Shown here: positions 9,696 through 17,160 of the stretch, in pieces
Layout: the number at the start of each line of letters is the position of its first letter
How positions within the stretch are numbered: position 1 is the stretch's first letter
Origin: Sphingobacteriia bacterium
GTDB taxonomy: Bacteria; Bacteroidota; Bacteroidia; Chitinophagales; Chitinophagaceae
Assembly: GCA_004294465.1 (NCBI GenBank)
Contig: REAV01000163.1
Coordinates: forward strand, 1-26,273
Length of the DNA: 26,273 nucleotides
Direction of reading: 5' to 3'
Program-made: the position numbers and the translations under genes
The notes under the pieces: model-generated
Database searches by the model: none
Told to the model about the DNA's origin: nothing
The model's input: the letters and a program-made list of their open reading frames with translations, nothing else

Positions 9696-9722
9696 TTGGT
9701 ATTTTGATGAATTGTATCTTTA
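9696..9722 (+). promoter_or_regulatory. Candidate promoter for the YaiO-type operon
   Basis: TTGG at 9696-9699 is separated by 15 bases from TATCTTTA at 9715-9722, a near match to the Bacteroidota TAnnTTTG -7 box with A as last base. The box ends 18 bases before the first ATG of the operon. The spacing is slightly short, so this is a candidate only. Confidence 0.3.
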
Positions 9723-9740
9723 AATGAATATTAGCATACA

Positions 9741-11018
9741 ATGCAAATGAAGAAATTATTTTTTGGTTTGATATTGATGGGCAGTCTTTGTTCAGGCAGA
9801 TTAAAAGCGCAAGACAGCACATCGAAAGCCCCAATTGATACTTCCAGCTCCGATGGTTTATTTCAAGCGGCTCGAAGGGCTGCTTTCGACAACAAAGATT
9901 ATCCCTTAGCTAAGAGTTATTGTAAGAGAGCTTTAGAAAAAAGCCCCAATTATGCAGATATCCGTATTTTTTTAGGAAGAATGTATACCTGGACCGATCA
10001 ATACGATAGTGCCAAAGCCTGTTTCGAAAAGGTCTTAGCAAGAGAACCCGATTATGAAGACGCTTCATTGGCATATGCCGATTTGCAATATTGGAATAAT
10101 TATAACAAAGAGACTGTTGCCATTTGTGATGCCGGATTAAAAGCACATCCCGAATCGAAAGACCTGCTTATTAGAAAAGCAAAAGCACTTACTGCATTAA
10201 AAGACTACGCGGCAGCTCATATAATCACCACCAATTTATTGATAAAAGATAAAACCAATACCGATGCTCGGTCTTTGGAAAACAGGATCAAAGATGAATC
10301 GGTTAAAAATAAAATTGGTGTTAGCTACGACTACAACACTTTCGACAAACAATATGACGATCCTTGGCATTTATTGAGTGTTGATTACAGCAGAACTACA
10401 GGCATTGGTTCAGTTATTGGAAGGTTTAATTACGCTAATCGTTTTGCTAGTACTGGCACCCAATTCGAAATAGACGCTTATCCCAGAATCAACAAAACAT
10501 TTTATAGTTATGTAAGTATGGGTTTTGGAGATAATTCTGGTTTGTTTCCAAAATTCAGAGCTGGCTTTTCTTTGTATGCCAATTTGCCAAAAAGTTTTGA
10601 AACAGAAATTGGATTTCGTTACCTTAAATTCACTGGTACGCCTACCTGGATTTATACCGCTTATATCGGGAAGTATACTGGAAATTGGTTGCTCGGAGCA
10701 AGAACCTATATTACCCCAAGCGATTTTGTAAAAAAAGTTTCAGTCTCTTATAGTGTAACAGCTCGATACTATTTAGGCGGAGCAGATGATTTTATAGGAA
10801 CCGTTTTTGGATACGGAATATCACCGGATGATCGATATAATAATATACAAATTAATACAGCTTTATTGAGTAGCTATCGAATTGGATTAACGTATAAAAA
10901 GCGAGTTAATGTTGGCAATAATTTCATTGCAGATCTTGGCTGGTTTAATCAAGAGTATTTACCCGGTACAAAGGGCAACCAATATTTAATCAGCGCAGGA
11001 TGGCAGTTTCGGTTTTAA
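9741..11018 (+). CDS. TPR plus YaiO-family outer-membrane beta-barrel protein
   Basis: The product is 425 residues; the start may be ATG 9741 or ATG 9747 (MKKLFFG). A signal peptide ends at LKAQ (residue 24). Residues 35-180 contain about four TPR helix pairs, for example DYPLAKSYCKRALEKSPNYA and QYDSAKACFEKVLAREPDYE. Residues 190-425 are amphipathic beta strands rich in Tyr and Gly, ending in SAGWQFRF with the C-terminal Phe typical of outer-membrane barrels. This is the YaiO-type barrel. The TPR-then-barrel order resembles polysaccharide exit porins such as PgaA and NfrA, though the barrel here is smaller. It overlaps the next gene by 19 bases and faces a GT2 synthase operon, so polysaccharide export is the leading inference. 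Confidence 0.88.
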   Translation: MQMKKLFFGLILMGSLCSGRLKAQDSTSKAPIDTSSSDGLFQAARRAAFDNKDYPLAKSYCKRALEKSPNYADIRIFLGRMYTWTDQYDSAKACFEKVLAREPDYEDASLAYADLQYWNNYNKETVAICDAGLKAHPESKDLLIRKAKALTALKDYAAAHIITTNLLIKDKTNTDARSLENRIKDESVKNKIGVSYDYNTFDKQYDDPWHLLSVDYSRTTGIGSVIGRFNYANRFASTGTQFEIDAYPRINKTFYSYVSMGFGDNSGLFPKFRAGFSLYANLPKSFETEIGFRYLKFTGTPTWIYTAYIGKYTGNWLLGARTYITPSDFVKKVSVSYSVTARYYLGGADDFIGTVFGYGISPDDRYNNIQINTALLSSYRIGLTYKKRVNVGNNFIADLGWFNQEYLPGTKGNQYLISAGWQFRF

Positions 11019-12181
11019 AAAAATCAATTTGGAAAGACCTTCGTTTTATTATCTTAATAATAATCTTCTTTCCGTTATGGCTTTGGTTGTATTGGTGGCT
11101 AAGTCCAAAAACCAATTTAAGTATTGCGATTATTGATAAAACGGTTTTAAATAATCGATACCAAGAACACAATTCTTTGTTTTGGATTTTAGGGCATGAA
11201 AAATATACTAAAAGAAATGGTGGCTTTTATGAACCGAATAAAAGTTATTATGGCTTCTTTCCTTTAGATAGCAATAAATATCGAATTAAAGGACTGGAAA
11301 GGTTTGATCAATCAAAATTAGATCAGCTGGTGAAAGACTGCGATATGGTATATGTTACAGATACTTATGGAATTTATACAGAAGAATGGCATCAATTAGC
11401 TGTGCTGGGCGATCGTTCTTCATTAATTTATGGAGGACTCAGCAAACAAGATCTTTCCTTTTTGCAAGGAATGCATAAAGTAGGCAAATTGATTGTTGCC
11501 GAATTTAATACAATTGGATCTCCAACAGCAGATCCTATCCGAAATGAATTTGAAAAAGAATTTGGCGTTAAATGGTCTGGCTGGAATGGCAGGTATTTTA
11601 GTGCTTTCGATACTATAAAAAATCCTGAATTACCCAAATGGTTATATAGAAACTACCAGCGAGATCATAATGGTGAATGGCCCTTTAAAAACGATGGTAT
11701 TGCTTTAGTAAGCAAATACGATGAAATAATTGTTTTAGAAAGAGGGGATGGATTAGACCAAGACGTTTATGCACACATTATTTCAACCCCTTCAACACAA
11801 AATAATTTCGGCGTTCCTAAAGACTTTAAATATAATTATTGGTTTGACATCATGTATGCAGACCCTTTGGTAAATAATGTTTTATCAACATTTGAATTAC
11901 CGGTAAATGAAAAGGGTAAAAAATTATTGTCAGATTATAAAGTTCCATTTAGTTTTCCTGCAGTGATTCAATCGATTGATGCTAAAAAACCATTTTATTA
12001 TTTATCAGGAGATTTTTCGGATAATCCTATCAACATGAAAACAGTACAGTTTGGGGGAGCCCCATTGTATAAATGGATGTTGATTGATTATGACGATAAA
12101 CTAGATCGTTCTGTTTTCTTTTGGAATTTTTACCGACCAATGGTTACTGCTATTCTAAAAGATGGTGTAAAAAAATATTGA
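11000..12181 (+). CDS. Membrane-anchored periplasmic protein of unknown family
   Basis: The product is 393 residues. A short basic N-terminus is followed by one long hydrophobic helix (about residues 15-35, IILIIIFFPLWLWLYWWL), suggesting an inner-membrane anchor with the bulk in the periplasm. The remainder alternates strands and helices (NLSIAIIDKTVL, DMVYVTDTYGIY, KLIVAEFNTIGSPT), which could be a Rossmann-like or GATase-like fold; this is only an impression. Other distinctive blocks are EFGVKWSGWNGRYF, YYLSGDFSDNP and FFWNFYRPMV. It begins inside the end of the YaiO-type gene (19-base overlap), implying translational coupling and a joint role. Its stop lies 3 bases from the ancestral stop inferred for the facing synthase gene. 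I cannot name the function. Confidence 0.75.
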   Translation: MAVSVLKKSIWKDLRFIILIIIFFPLWLWLYWWLSPKTNLSIAIIDKTVLNNRYQEHNSLFWILGHEKYTKRNGGFYEPNKSYYGFFPLDSNKYRIKGLERFDQSKLDQLVKDCDMVYVTDTYGIYTEEWHQLAVLGDRSSLIYGGLSKQDLSFLQGMHKVGKLIVAEFNTIGSPTADPIRNEFEKEFGVKWSGWNGRYFSAFDTIKNPELPKWLYRNYQRDHNGEWPFKNDGIALVSKYDEIIVLERGDGLDQDVYAHIISTPSTQNNFGVPKDFKYNYWFDIMYADPLVNNVLSTFELPVNEKGKKLLSDYKVPFSFPAVIQSIDAKKPFYYLSGDFSDNPINMKTVQFGGAPLYKWMLIDYDDKLDRSVFFWNFYRPMVTAILKDGVKKY

Positions 12182-12184
12182 TGT

Positions 12185-12268
12185 TTAGTTTCCATAACGC
12201 TTAATTAAGCTATCAGGCAATAAGCGCGCACCCTTTTGAACAAGCCCATTCTTTTGTTTAAATAAATT
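12185..12268 (-). other. Out-of-frame remnant of the synthase C-terminus
   Basis: On the minus strand, the frame in which the second copy of a 13-base repeat continues the pattern N-L-F-K stays open from 12268 to a TAA at 12187-12185. It reads NLFKQKNGLVQKGARLLPDS and then LIKRYGN. The annotated synthase frame instead stops at 12267 after NLFKWCI. The composition, the shared NLFK junction and the position of the stop (3 bases from the facing gene) make this look like the original C-terminal tail of the synthase/phosphotransferase, now detached by a frameshift. Confidence 0.55.
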
Positions 12269-12291
12269 AAATGCACCATTTAAATAAATTA
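12257..12291. repeat. 13-base direct repeat at a 22-base offset
   Basis: TTTAAATAAATTA occurs at 12257-12269 and again at 12279-12291, an offset of 22 bases. Since 22 is not a multiple of three, a duplication of this unit shifts the reading frame of the minus-strand gene. The second copy sits inside the last codons of the synthase gene and the first spans its stop codon. Confidence 0.8.
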
Positions 12292-15200
12292 CCATGCAAA
12301 TAATTATTCACTTCGTTTTTGGTTTGCATAAACGGATAAGACTTGGTGATTCTGAAAGCTCGATTGGTATCTAGTCCGGTACCCATCCAAATTGCTTGAG
12401 ATGGAACAGACAAGCCATAGGATTGATGCAACCACTGTAAAATGGAAGGAGTAATATCAAAATGCGTTGACACAGCATTCATAGTTGCCCTTCTTTTTAG
12501 TAAAGGCGAATATATCATCAAGGGTACATGATAGCGATCAATCTTAGTGCTCATTGGAATTTCCGGCATTCGGTGGTCGCCAGTAATGATGAAAACGGTA
12601 TTGGCAAAATCAGGATCTTGTTTCGCTTTTGCAAAAAATGTTTTCAATGCATCATCTAAAAATAGAATACTTGCATATTGTTGTTTGTAATTTCTATAGT
12701 TTGATTTCTTTGATTCTTCAATTTGAATGGTATTTAACCGCTCTTCGAATTTTGACAAATAGGTTTCTTGTTCATTAATTAAAAAAGGACTATGAGTGGA
12801 AACCGTTAATACTATATTACAATAGGGTGAATTTGTTTTTTTGTTTTGATTGAAGGTATATTTTCTAAACAATTCTTTATCGCCATAACCCCAACTAAAA
12901 CCAGAAGCGCTTTTGGGCATTTGAGTATATCCTTTTCCAAAACTATTGATATCGTTTACCGACCCTACTCCATTCTTTTTTAAAAATACGTCCATGTAAT
13001 CAAAATGAGCATCACCGCCATAATAAAAAGCATTTTGATAACCGTTCTTCTTGAGTATACTGGTTAATGATAAAGTAGATGGCATATCATTGCCCATTTC
13101 TGTAAAGCCAAATTTTCCAAATGGCAAAGAACCTAATACAGAAGGTAATACCGCAAATGTTCTTCCTCCCTCACTCAAAAAATTAGGCCAATACAAACTT
13201 TGTTTAGAAAGAGAGTCTATAAATGGAGTAAAATTTCCTAAATAAGCTCCATCGTTCGTGAATGCCCGGCCCAATCCTTCCACTAATACAATAACGATAT
13301 TGGGTGGTTGGGTGGATTTATTAAAGAAAGGCGATAATACATCTGCCGAACTATCTATGTTATGTAAAAAAGGATAATCTGCGTTTGTATAATTTATTTT
13401 CGCCATCTTATTGGATGCATCCTCCCCAAAATCTCCACTATAAGCATCATCATAAATATTGGTATTGATCTTTTTCGGAAAAAAGTAATTAATACTTTTT
13501 CTATATAAAAAATAGGTTTTGTTTAAACTCAGGTTTTGATCATATTCCGTTGACATTGCACGGTTTTTCTGACGAATTGGGTTTTTCGCCATAAATACGA
13601 TGGCCATGGACCCTACTAAAATACCTGCACCTAAATGGGTAAAATGAATTTTTTTTGGAAGTTTATTAATTGCCCAAACAATACCAGCTATTAAACCCGT
13701 TAATAAAACAACATTCATAAAACTGAGTACTCCACTCGCTCTAACGGTTTGTTTAATCTCTGCCCATGAGTATCCCCAAATATCTGCACCCAATGGCACC
13801 AATGCAGTTAAAAAATATTGAGATAGAAATAATTGCGCTAATACAATTAGGGTTCCGAAAATTTGTAAAAATATTTTTGCTGTTTTTTGATGTAATTGAT
13901 ACAGTAAAGTAAAAACGATAAATAATTGAAATCCGAAACCAAACAAGTAGGTAAGATCAGCTATAACCGTATACCTTAATAATTCGAGCATGGAATCTTT
14001 GATGCTGTTGGAGAAGTACCCCATTCCAATTTCATAACACCTAGCAAGAAAAAACAATCCAATTACTGTTGTGTAGATATTTGCAAATACCCTTACAGGA
14101 AGCGTAAACAGTTTTTTTCCTTCATCATTTAATGGAACTTCTTTAACTGCAACAGTCGGACTAAATCCCGCCCGCTGCATTACTCCCCATGATTTTACTT
14201 TTTGAAAATAATCTGCAAAGCCATTCATTGCGGCCCAAACGATAACAGGATGATAAACGAAGGGCTCTATCATAGAAACCAATATTAACTTTAAAGTATC
14301 ACCCCTGGTTTTATATTGATTAAATGTAGACGCTTCCATCAATACCGCAAATGATGAAAAAGTAAAGGCACTGCTCCAAACAAAAGCGAAGAACCAGCCA
14401 AAAACTTGCCAATTTACTTCTCCTAGAATGGCCATGGTAATAAAAAAAAGCATCCCAAAAAATTCTATCGGTGCTGCTAGCATTTCAAAAAAGAACCAAT
14501 ACGGATAACTCAACAAACCCAATAATCCATATTTTTTATTGAAGAATAAAGTTCTGTGGTCGCGCAGGGTTTCAATAGTACCGCGAGTCCATCTATTTCT
14601 TTGGCGAATCAAAATTTTATAAGATACAGGCGCTTCAGTCCAGCAAAGTGGTTCTGGAATATAGGTTACAGTATATTTTTGTTTCTGTTCGTGCATGTAC
14701 CTGCGCATTCGAACAACCAATTCCATGTCTTCACCAACTGTATTGGTATTGTAACCACCACAAGCAATGGCAATTGATTTGTCAAAAGCGCCAAATGCTC
14801 CGGAGATCAATAACAATCCATCCAACCTGCTCCAGGCCATTCTGCCCAATAAAAAAGAACGGATATATTCTAAACTTTGTAATCGGGGCAATAACTGTTT
14901 AGGCAAAACAACATTCACTAATTTTCCATGTTCTACAATACAGGAATTAGCAATACGAACAACTCCTCCTGTTGCAATCACTCGAACATCAGTACGATCA
15001 AGAAATGGTTTAACTATTTTGAACAATGCATCTTGTTCTAAAATACAATCCACATCAACACAAACAATTATATCTCCAGAAGCAATATTGATACCGGCAT
15101 TTAAACTATCAGCTTTGCCTCCATTTTCTTTATCTACAATGACCAGTCTATCATAAGCCGGGTTCTTGCTTTTGTATACAGCTCGAATAGGTTTTGTTGA

Positions 15201-15575
15201 AATTAAGTTAGGTACAAATGTGTTGGTTTTTTCCAATTCATAGGTAGCAATTAACTTTTCCATACTATCGTCCTTGCTGCCATCATTGATAATGACTATT
15301 TGTAATTGATAATAATAGATCGTTAAAAGTGATTTTACATTTTCAATGATTGTAGCAGACTCATTGAAAGCAGGCGCCAGAATACTTATTGAAGGTGTAT
15401 GGTGTGATGGTGCTAATAATTTGAAATCTGTTGACTTATTTTTGCGTTCGTAATAACTCAATTCTCTAACTGAAAAGAATGACAAAAACAAGTATGCAAG
15501 AAAAATTGCTACGGAATAAAAAAATAATCCGTAAGCAAAAAAATCACTGACTGCACTCTCCCAACTTATAAACAT
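12267..15575 (-). CDS. Fusion of a processive GT2 polysaccharide synthase with an LtaS/EptA-like phosphotransferase domain
   Basis: The product is 1102 residues. After a transmembrane helix (about 14-36), residues 60-340 form a GT2 domain with all motifs of a processive synthase: D98 in IINDGS, D174-V-D176, G281-E-D283, and Q325-R-N-R-W329. Further helices lie at about 358-383, 390-414, 493-513, 535-558, 568-592, 615-636 and 645-663. No PilZ signature (RxxxR, DxSxxG) is seen. Residues 755-1075 form an alkaline-phosphatase-superfamily domain like LtaS/MdoB: E766 in VLVEGLGR, likely nucleophile T806 in SEGGRTFAV, H857 near YYGGDAHFDY, H928 in STHSPF and D1000-H1001 in ITGDHR. The Thr nucleophile favours phosphoglycerol or phosphoethanolamine transfer over sulfate ester hydrolysis. 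It overlaps the HEAT gene by 10 bases. The C-terminus appears shortened by a frameshift. Confidence 0.9.
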   Translation of the reverse strand: MFISWESAVSDFFAYGLFFYSVAIFLAYLFLSFFSVRELSYYERKNKSTDFKLLAPSHHTPSISILAPAFNESATIIENVKSLLTIYYYQLQIVIINDGSKDDSMEKLIATYELEKTNTFVPNLISTKPIRAVYKSKNPAYDRLVIVDKENGGKADSLNAGINIASGDIIVCVDVDCILEQDALFKIVKPFLDRTDVRVIATGGVVRIANSCIVEHGKLVNVVLPKQLLPRLQSLEYIRSFLLGRMAWSRLDGLLLISGAFGAFDKSIAIACGGYNTNTVGEDMELVVRMRRYMHEQKQKYTVTYIPEPLCWTEAPVSYKILIRQRNRWTRGTIETLRDHRTLFFNKKYGLLGLLSYPYWFFFEMLAAPIEFFGMLFFITMAILGEVNWQVFGWFFAFVWSSAFTFSSFAVLMEASTFNQYKTRGDTLKLILVSMIEPFVYHPVIVWAAMNGFADYFQKVKSWGVMQRAGFSPTVAVKEVPLNDEGKKLFTLPVRVFANIYTTVIGLFFLARCYEIGMGYFSNSIKDSMLELLRYTVIADLTYLFGFGFQLFIVFTLLYQLHQKTAKIFLQIFGTLIVLAQLFLSQYFLTALVPLGADIWGYSWAEIKQTVRASGVLSFMNVVLLTGLIAGIVWAINKLPKKIHFTHLGAGILVGSMAIVFMAKNPIRQKNRAMSTEYDQNLSLNKTYFLYRKSINYFFPKKINTNIYDDAYSGDFGEDASNKMAKINYTNADYPFLHNIDSSADVLSPFFNKSTQPPNIVIVLVEGLGRAFTNDGAYLGNFTPFIDSLSKQSLYWPNFLSEGGRTFAVLPSVLGSLPFGKFGFTEMGNDMPSTLSLTSILKKNGYQNAFYYGGDAHFDYMDVFLKKNGVGSVNDINSFGKGYTQMPKSASGFSWGYGDKELFRKYTFNQNKKTNSPYCNIVLTVSTHSPFLINEQETYLSKFEERLNTIQIEESKKSNYRNYKQQYASILFLDDALKTFFAKAKQDPDFANTVFIITGDHRMPEIPMSTKIDRYHVPLMIYSPLLKRRATMNAVSTHFDITPSILQWLHQSYGLSVPSQAIWMGTGLDTNRAFRITKSYPFMQTKNEVNNYLHGNLFKWCI

Positions 15576-16693
15576 ATTTCAGTTTGAAGGTGTTTAATTA
15601 ATTGCGCTTTTCTTTCTTTATTATTGTCTTCTACAGATTCAACCAACAATAAACCTTTATCATAATGCTTCGCTATATTTTCAGCAGCTTTTAATCGAAT
15701 TAATTCGTTGGGCTCTTTCAATAAGCTTACCAGTAATTTAGCACCAGGTATTTCTGGTAATAACATCAATACATCGAGTAATAATAATTGATTCTCAATG
15801 GTCTCATTGCTATATTGATTTTCAAGTTTTTCGTTGGTATCAAATACATTTATTTTTTCGCAACAGCGTATAGCATGATATCGAATTAATGGATTGGAAT
15901 GGTCTAAACAGGCTATCATATTTGTATAGAAACGACCATCGGGATATTCGAATAAAATCTTTAATCCCAACAATACTACAGAATCATTCGTAGAACTTAT
16001 CCAAATAGGCATTTCATCCAATGGCTTTGGAGTAAAAAGTTTTAATTGTTCTAATATATTAATTTGATCCCAAGTGCTTAATTGATTTTGTACATTTTTT
16101 AAAAAACGCAAAGCATCAAAGCCTTGTAAATTAACCACACCAAATTGGGCTTCTGCTCTTATGAATGGGTTGGAGTTGTCTGCAAAACGATACAACTGTT
16201 CCATTGCATCGTATTGATCAAAAATATAAATTTCCTGTATCCCTGTTACTACTCTACTCCATATACCACTTTTTAATTTTTTATTGGTCACTTTTCTTAA
16301 ATCCAATTCTTCATATAAATTCACTGCTGCTTGCATAGCAACCCCTTTCAAATATTTTTTGCAAACCAACAATTCTTCAACAGCAATATTTCTTTTGATC
16401 GAATTCTTCAAAGCTGCTTTTAGTTCTAATGGAATGGTAACAATATGTTTAGGGCTTTTAGCTAAAAGTGTAAACTCTTCGGCTACCCATTTTCTGAAAT
16501 GTGCTTCAAACTGCGTTTGTATTCTTTTGTAAATTCTTCTAAATACGGCAAATCCTACCGTTACCAAAATAATCACCAATCCTGCACAGATCGTAATTAA
16601 AGTAATGGTCTGCATTAACTCTTTGCTCAAACTTATTTTTAATAGCTGAGTTATAAAAATCACAATACCTAATATGCTTTGAGCTAAAATCAT
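15566..16693 (-). CDS. Membrane-anchored HEAT-repeat protein
   Basis: The product is 375 residues. Two hydrophobic helices (about residues 2-20 and 28-50) are followed by a basic stretch (RRIYKRIQ) and a long all-helical region. Repeated helix pairs carry HEAT-like patterns such as NPFIRAEAQFGVVNL, NPLIRYHAIRCCEKI and NELIRLKAAENIAKHY. It probably sits at the inner membrane with the HEAT solenoid in the cytosol, acting as a scaffold or adaptor; no enzyme motif is present. Its start codon overlaps the stop of the receiver gene (TAATG) and its end overlaps the synthase gene by 10 bases, so the three are translationally coupled. The likely partner is the GT2 domain or the receiver. Confidence 0.85.
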   Translation of the reverse strand: MILAQSILGIVIFITQLLKISLSKELMQTITLITICAGLVIILVTVGFAVFRRIYKRIQTQFEAHFRKWVAEEFTLLAKSPKHIVTIPLELKAALKNSIKRNIAVEELLVCKKYLKGVAMQAAVNLYEELDLRKVTNKKLKSGIWSRVVTGIQEIYIFDQYDAMEQLYRFADNSNPFIRAEAQFGVVNLQGFDALRFLKNVQNQLSTWDQINILEQLKLFTPKPLDEMPIWISSTNDSVVLLGLKILFEYPDGRFYTNMIACLDHSNPLIRYHAIRCCEKINVFDTNEKLENQYSNETIENQLLLLDVLMLLPEIPGAKLLVSLLKEPNELIRLKAAENIAKHYDKGLLLVESVEDNNKERKAQLIKHLQTEICL

Positions 16694-17064
16694 TAGTGTA
16701 TACTACTACTTGTTTTTTGAACCTGAATAAATGCAACCAATTCCTCTAAATCGAAAGGTTTAGAATAATAAGTATGAACGCCCATTTCTAGATGTTCTTC
16801 TTTTGCATCTTCTTGTTGAAATAAGGCAACGATGATAATAAAAAGTTTCGGAAGTTTTTCTAAAGCATAAGCAATTACTTCTTTGCCACTATAGAATGGT
16901 ATTAGCAGATTAGTGATTAGCATATCTGGCTGAAAAGAATCAATCAATTCCCTTGCTGTTTTTCCGTCTCCACAAGCGGCAGTTTCCCAGCCCTCAGCCA
17001 ATAATCGTTTTTCAACAATGGCCATTAAAATAGGCTCTTGTTCTACAATCAACACTTTATTCAT
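16693..17064 (-). CDS. Stand-alone response-regulator receiver domain, degenerate (pseudo-receiver)
   Basis: The product is 123 residues, the length of a single CheY-like domain with no output domain. The fold pattern is clear: VLIVEQEP at strand 1, PDMLITNLLIP at strand 3, and YYSKPF at strand 5. Key residues are altered. The acidic pair is E8/Q9, the phosphorylation site is N52 instead of Asp, the conserved Thr/Ser position appears to be A80 (IIIVALF), and only K102 is kept. Phosphotransfer is therefore unlikely, and the domain may act by protein binding alone. It is the first gene of a coupled operon with the HEAT protein and the GT2 fusion, so it probably regulates or assembles that complex. 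It is divergent from the DUF1080 gene. Confidence 0.88.
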   Translation of the reverse strand: MNKVLIVEQEPILMAIVEKRLLAEGWETAACGDGKTARELIDSFQPDMLITNLLIPFYSGKEVIAYALEKLPKLFIIIVALFQQEDAKEEHLEMGVHTYYSKPFDLEELVAFIQVQKTSSSIH

Positions 17065-17107
17065 TAATAATTACTTTTATTGGCTCCCTAAGTTAACGCT
17101 GAATCGA

Positions 17108-17136
17108 TTGATTATATTGAAGATTCAGTATATTTA
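17108..17136 (+). promoter_or_regulatory. Candidate promoter for the hydroxyproline operon
   Basis: TTG at 17108-17110 and TATATTTA at 17129-17136 are separated by 18 bases, which fits the Bacteroidota -33/-7 layout (TTG, then TAnnTTTG) except for the final A. The box ends 24 bases before the ATG at 17161, leaving a short leader. Confidence 0.35.
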
Positions 17137-17160
17137 TTGCCATACTTAAAACTTTGTTTC

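Noticed and set aside
9655..9834. 60-residue N-terminal extension of the DUF6526 gene
   Set aside because: It overlaps the start of the divergent YaiO-type gene and does not look like protein; the family signature begins at the ATG at 9654.
12199..12210. Palindrome GCTTAATTAAGC between facing genes as a terminator
   Set aside because: The stem is short, AT-rich, has no loop or T-run, and falls inside the out-of-frame coding remnant of the synthase.
14767..15156. Open frame of 129 codons on the + strand
   Set aside because: It is antisense to the GT2 domain and its translation is low-complexity shadow sequence.
12267..15575. Cellulose synthase BcsA or a lipoteichoic acid synthase
   Set aside because: There is no PilZ domain or BcsB partner, and LTA is not expected in a Gram-negative; only the individual domains resemble those proteins.
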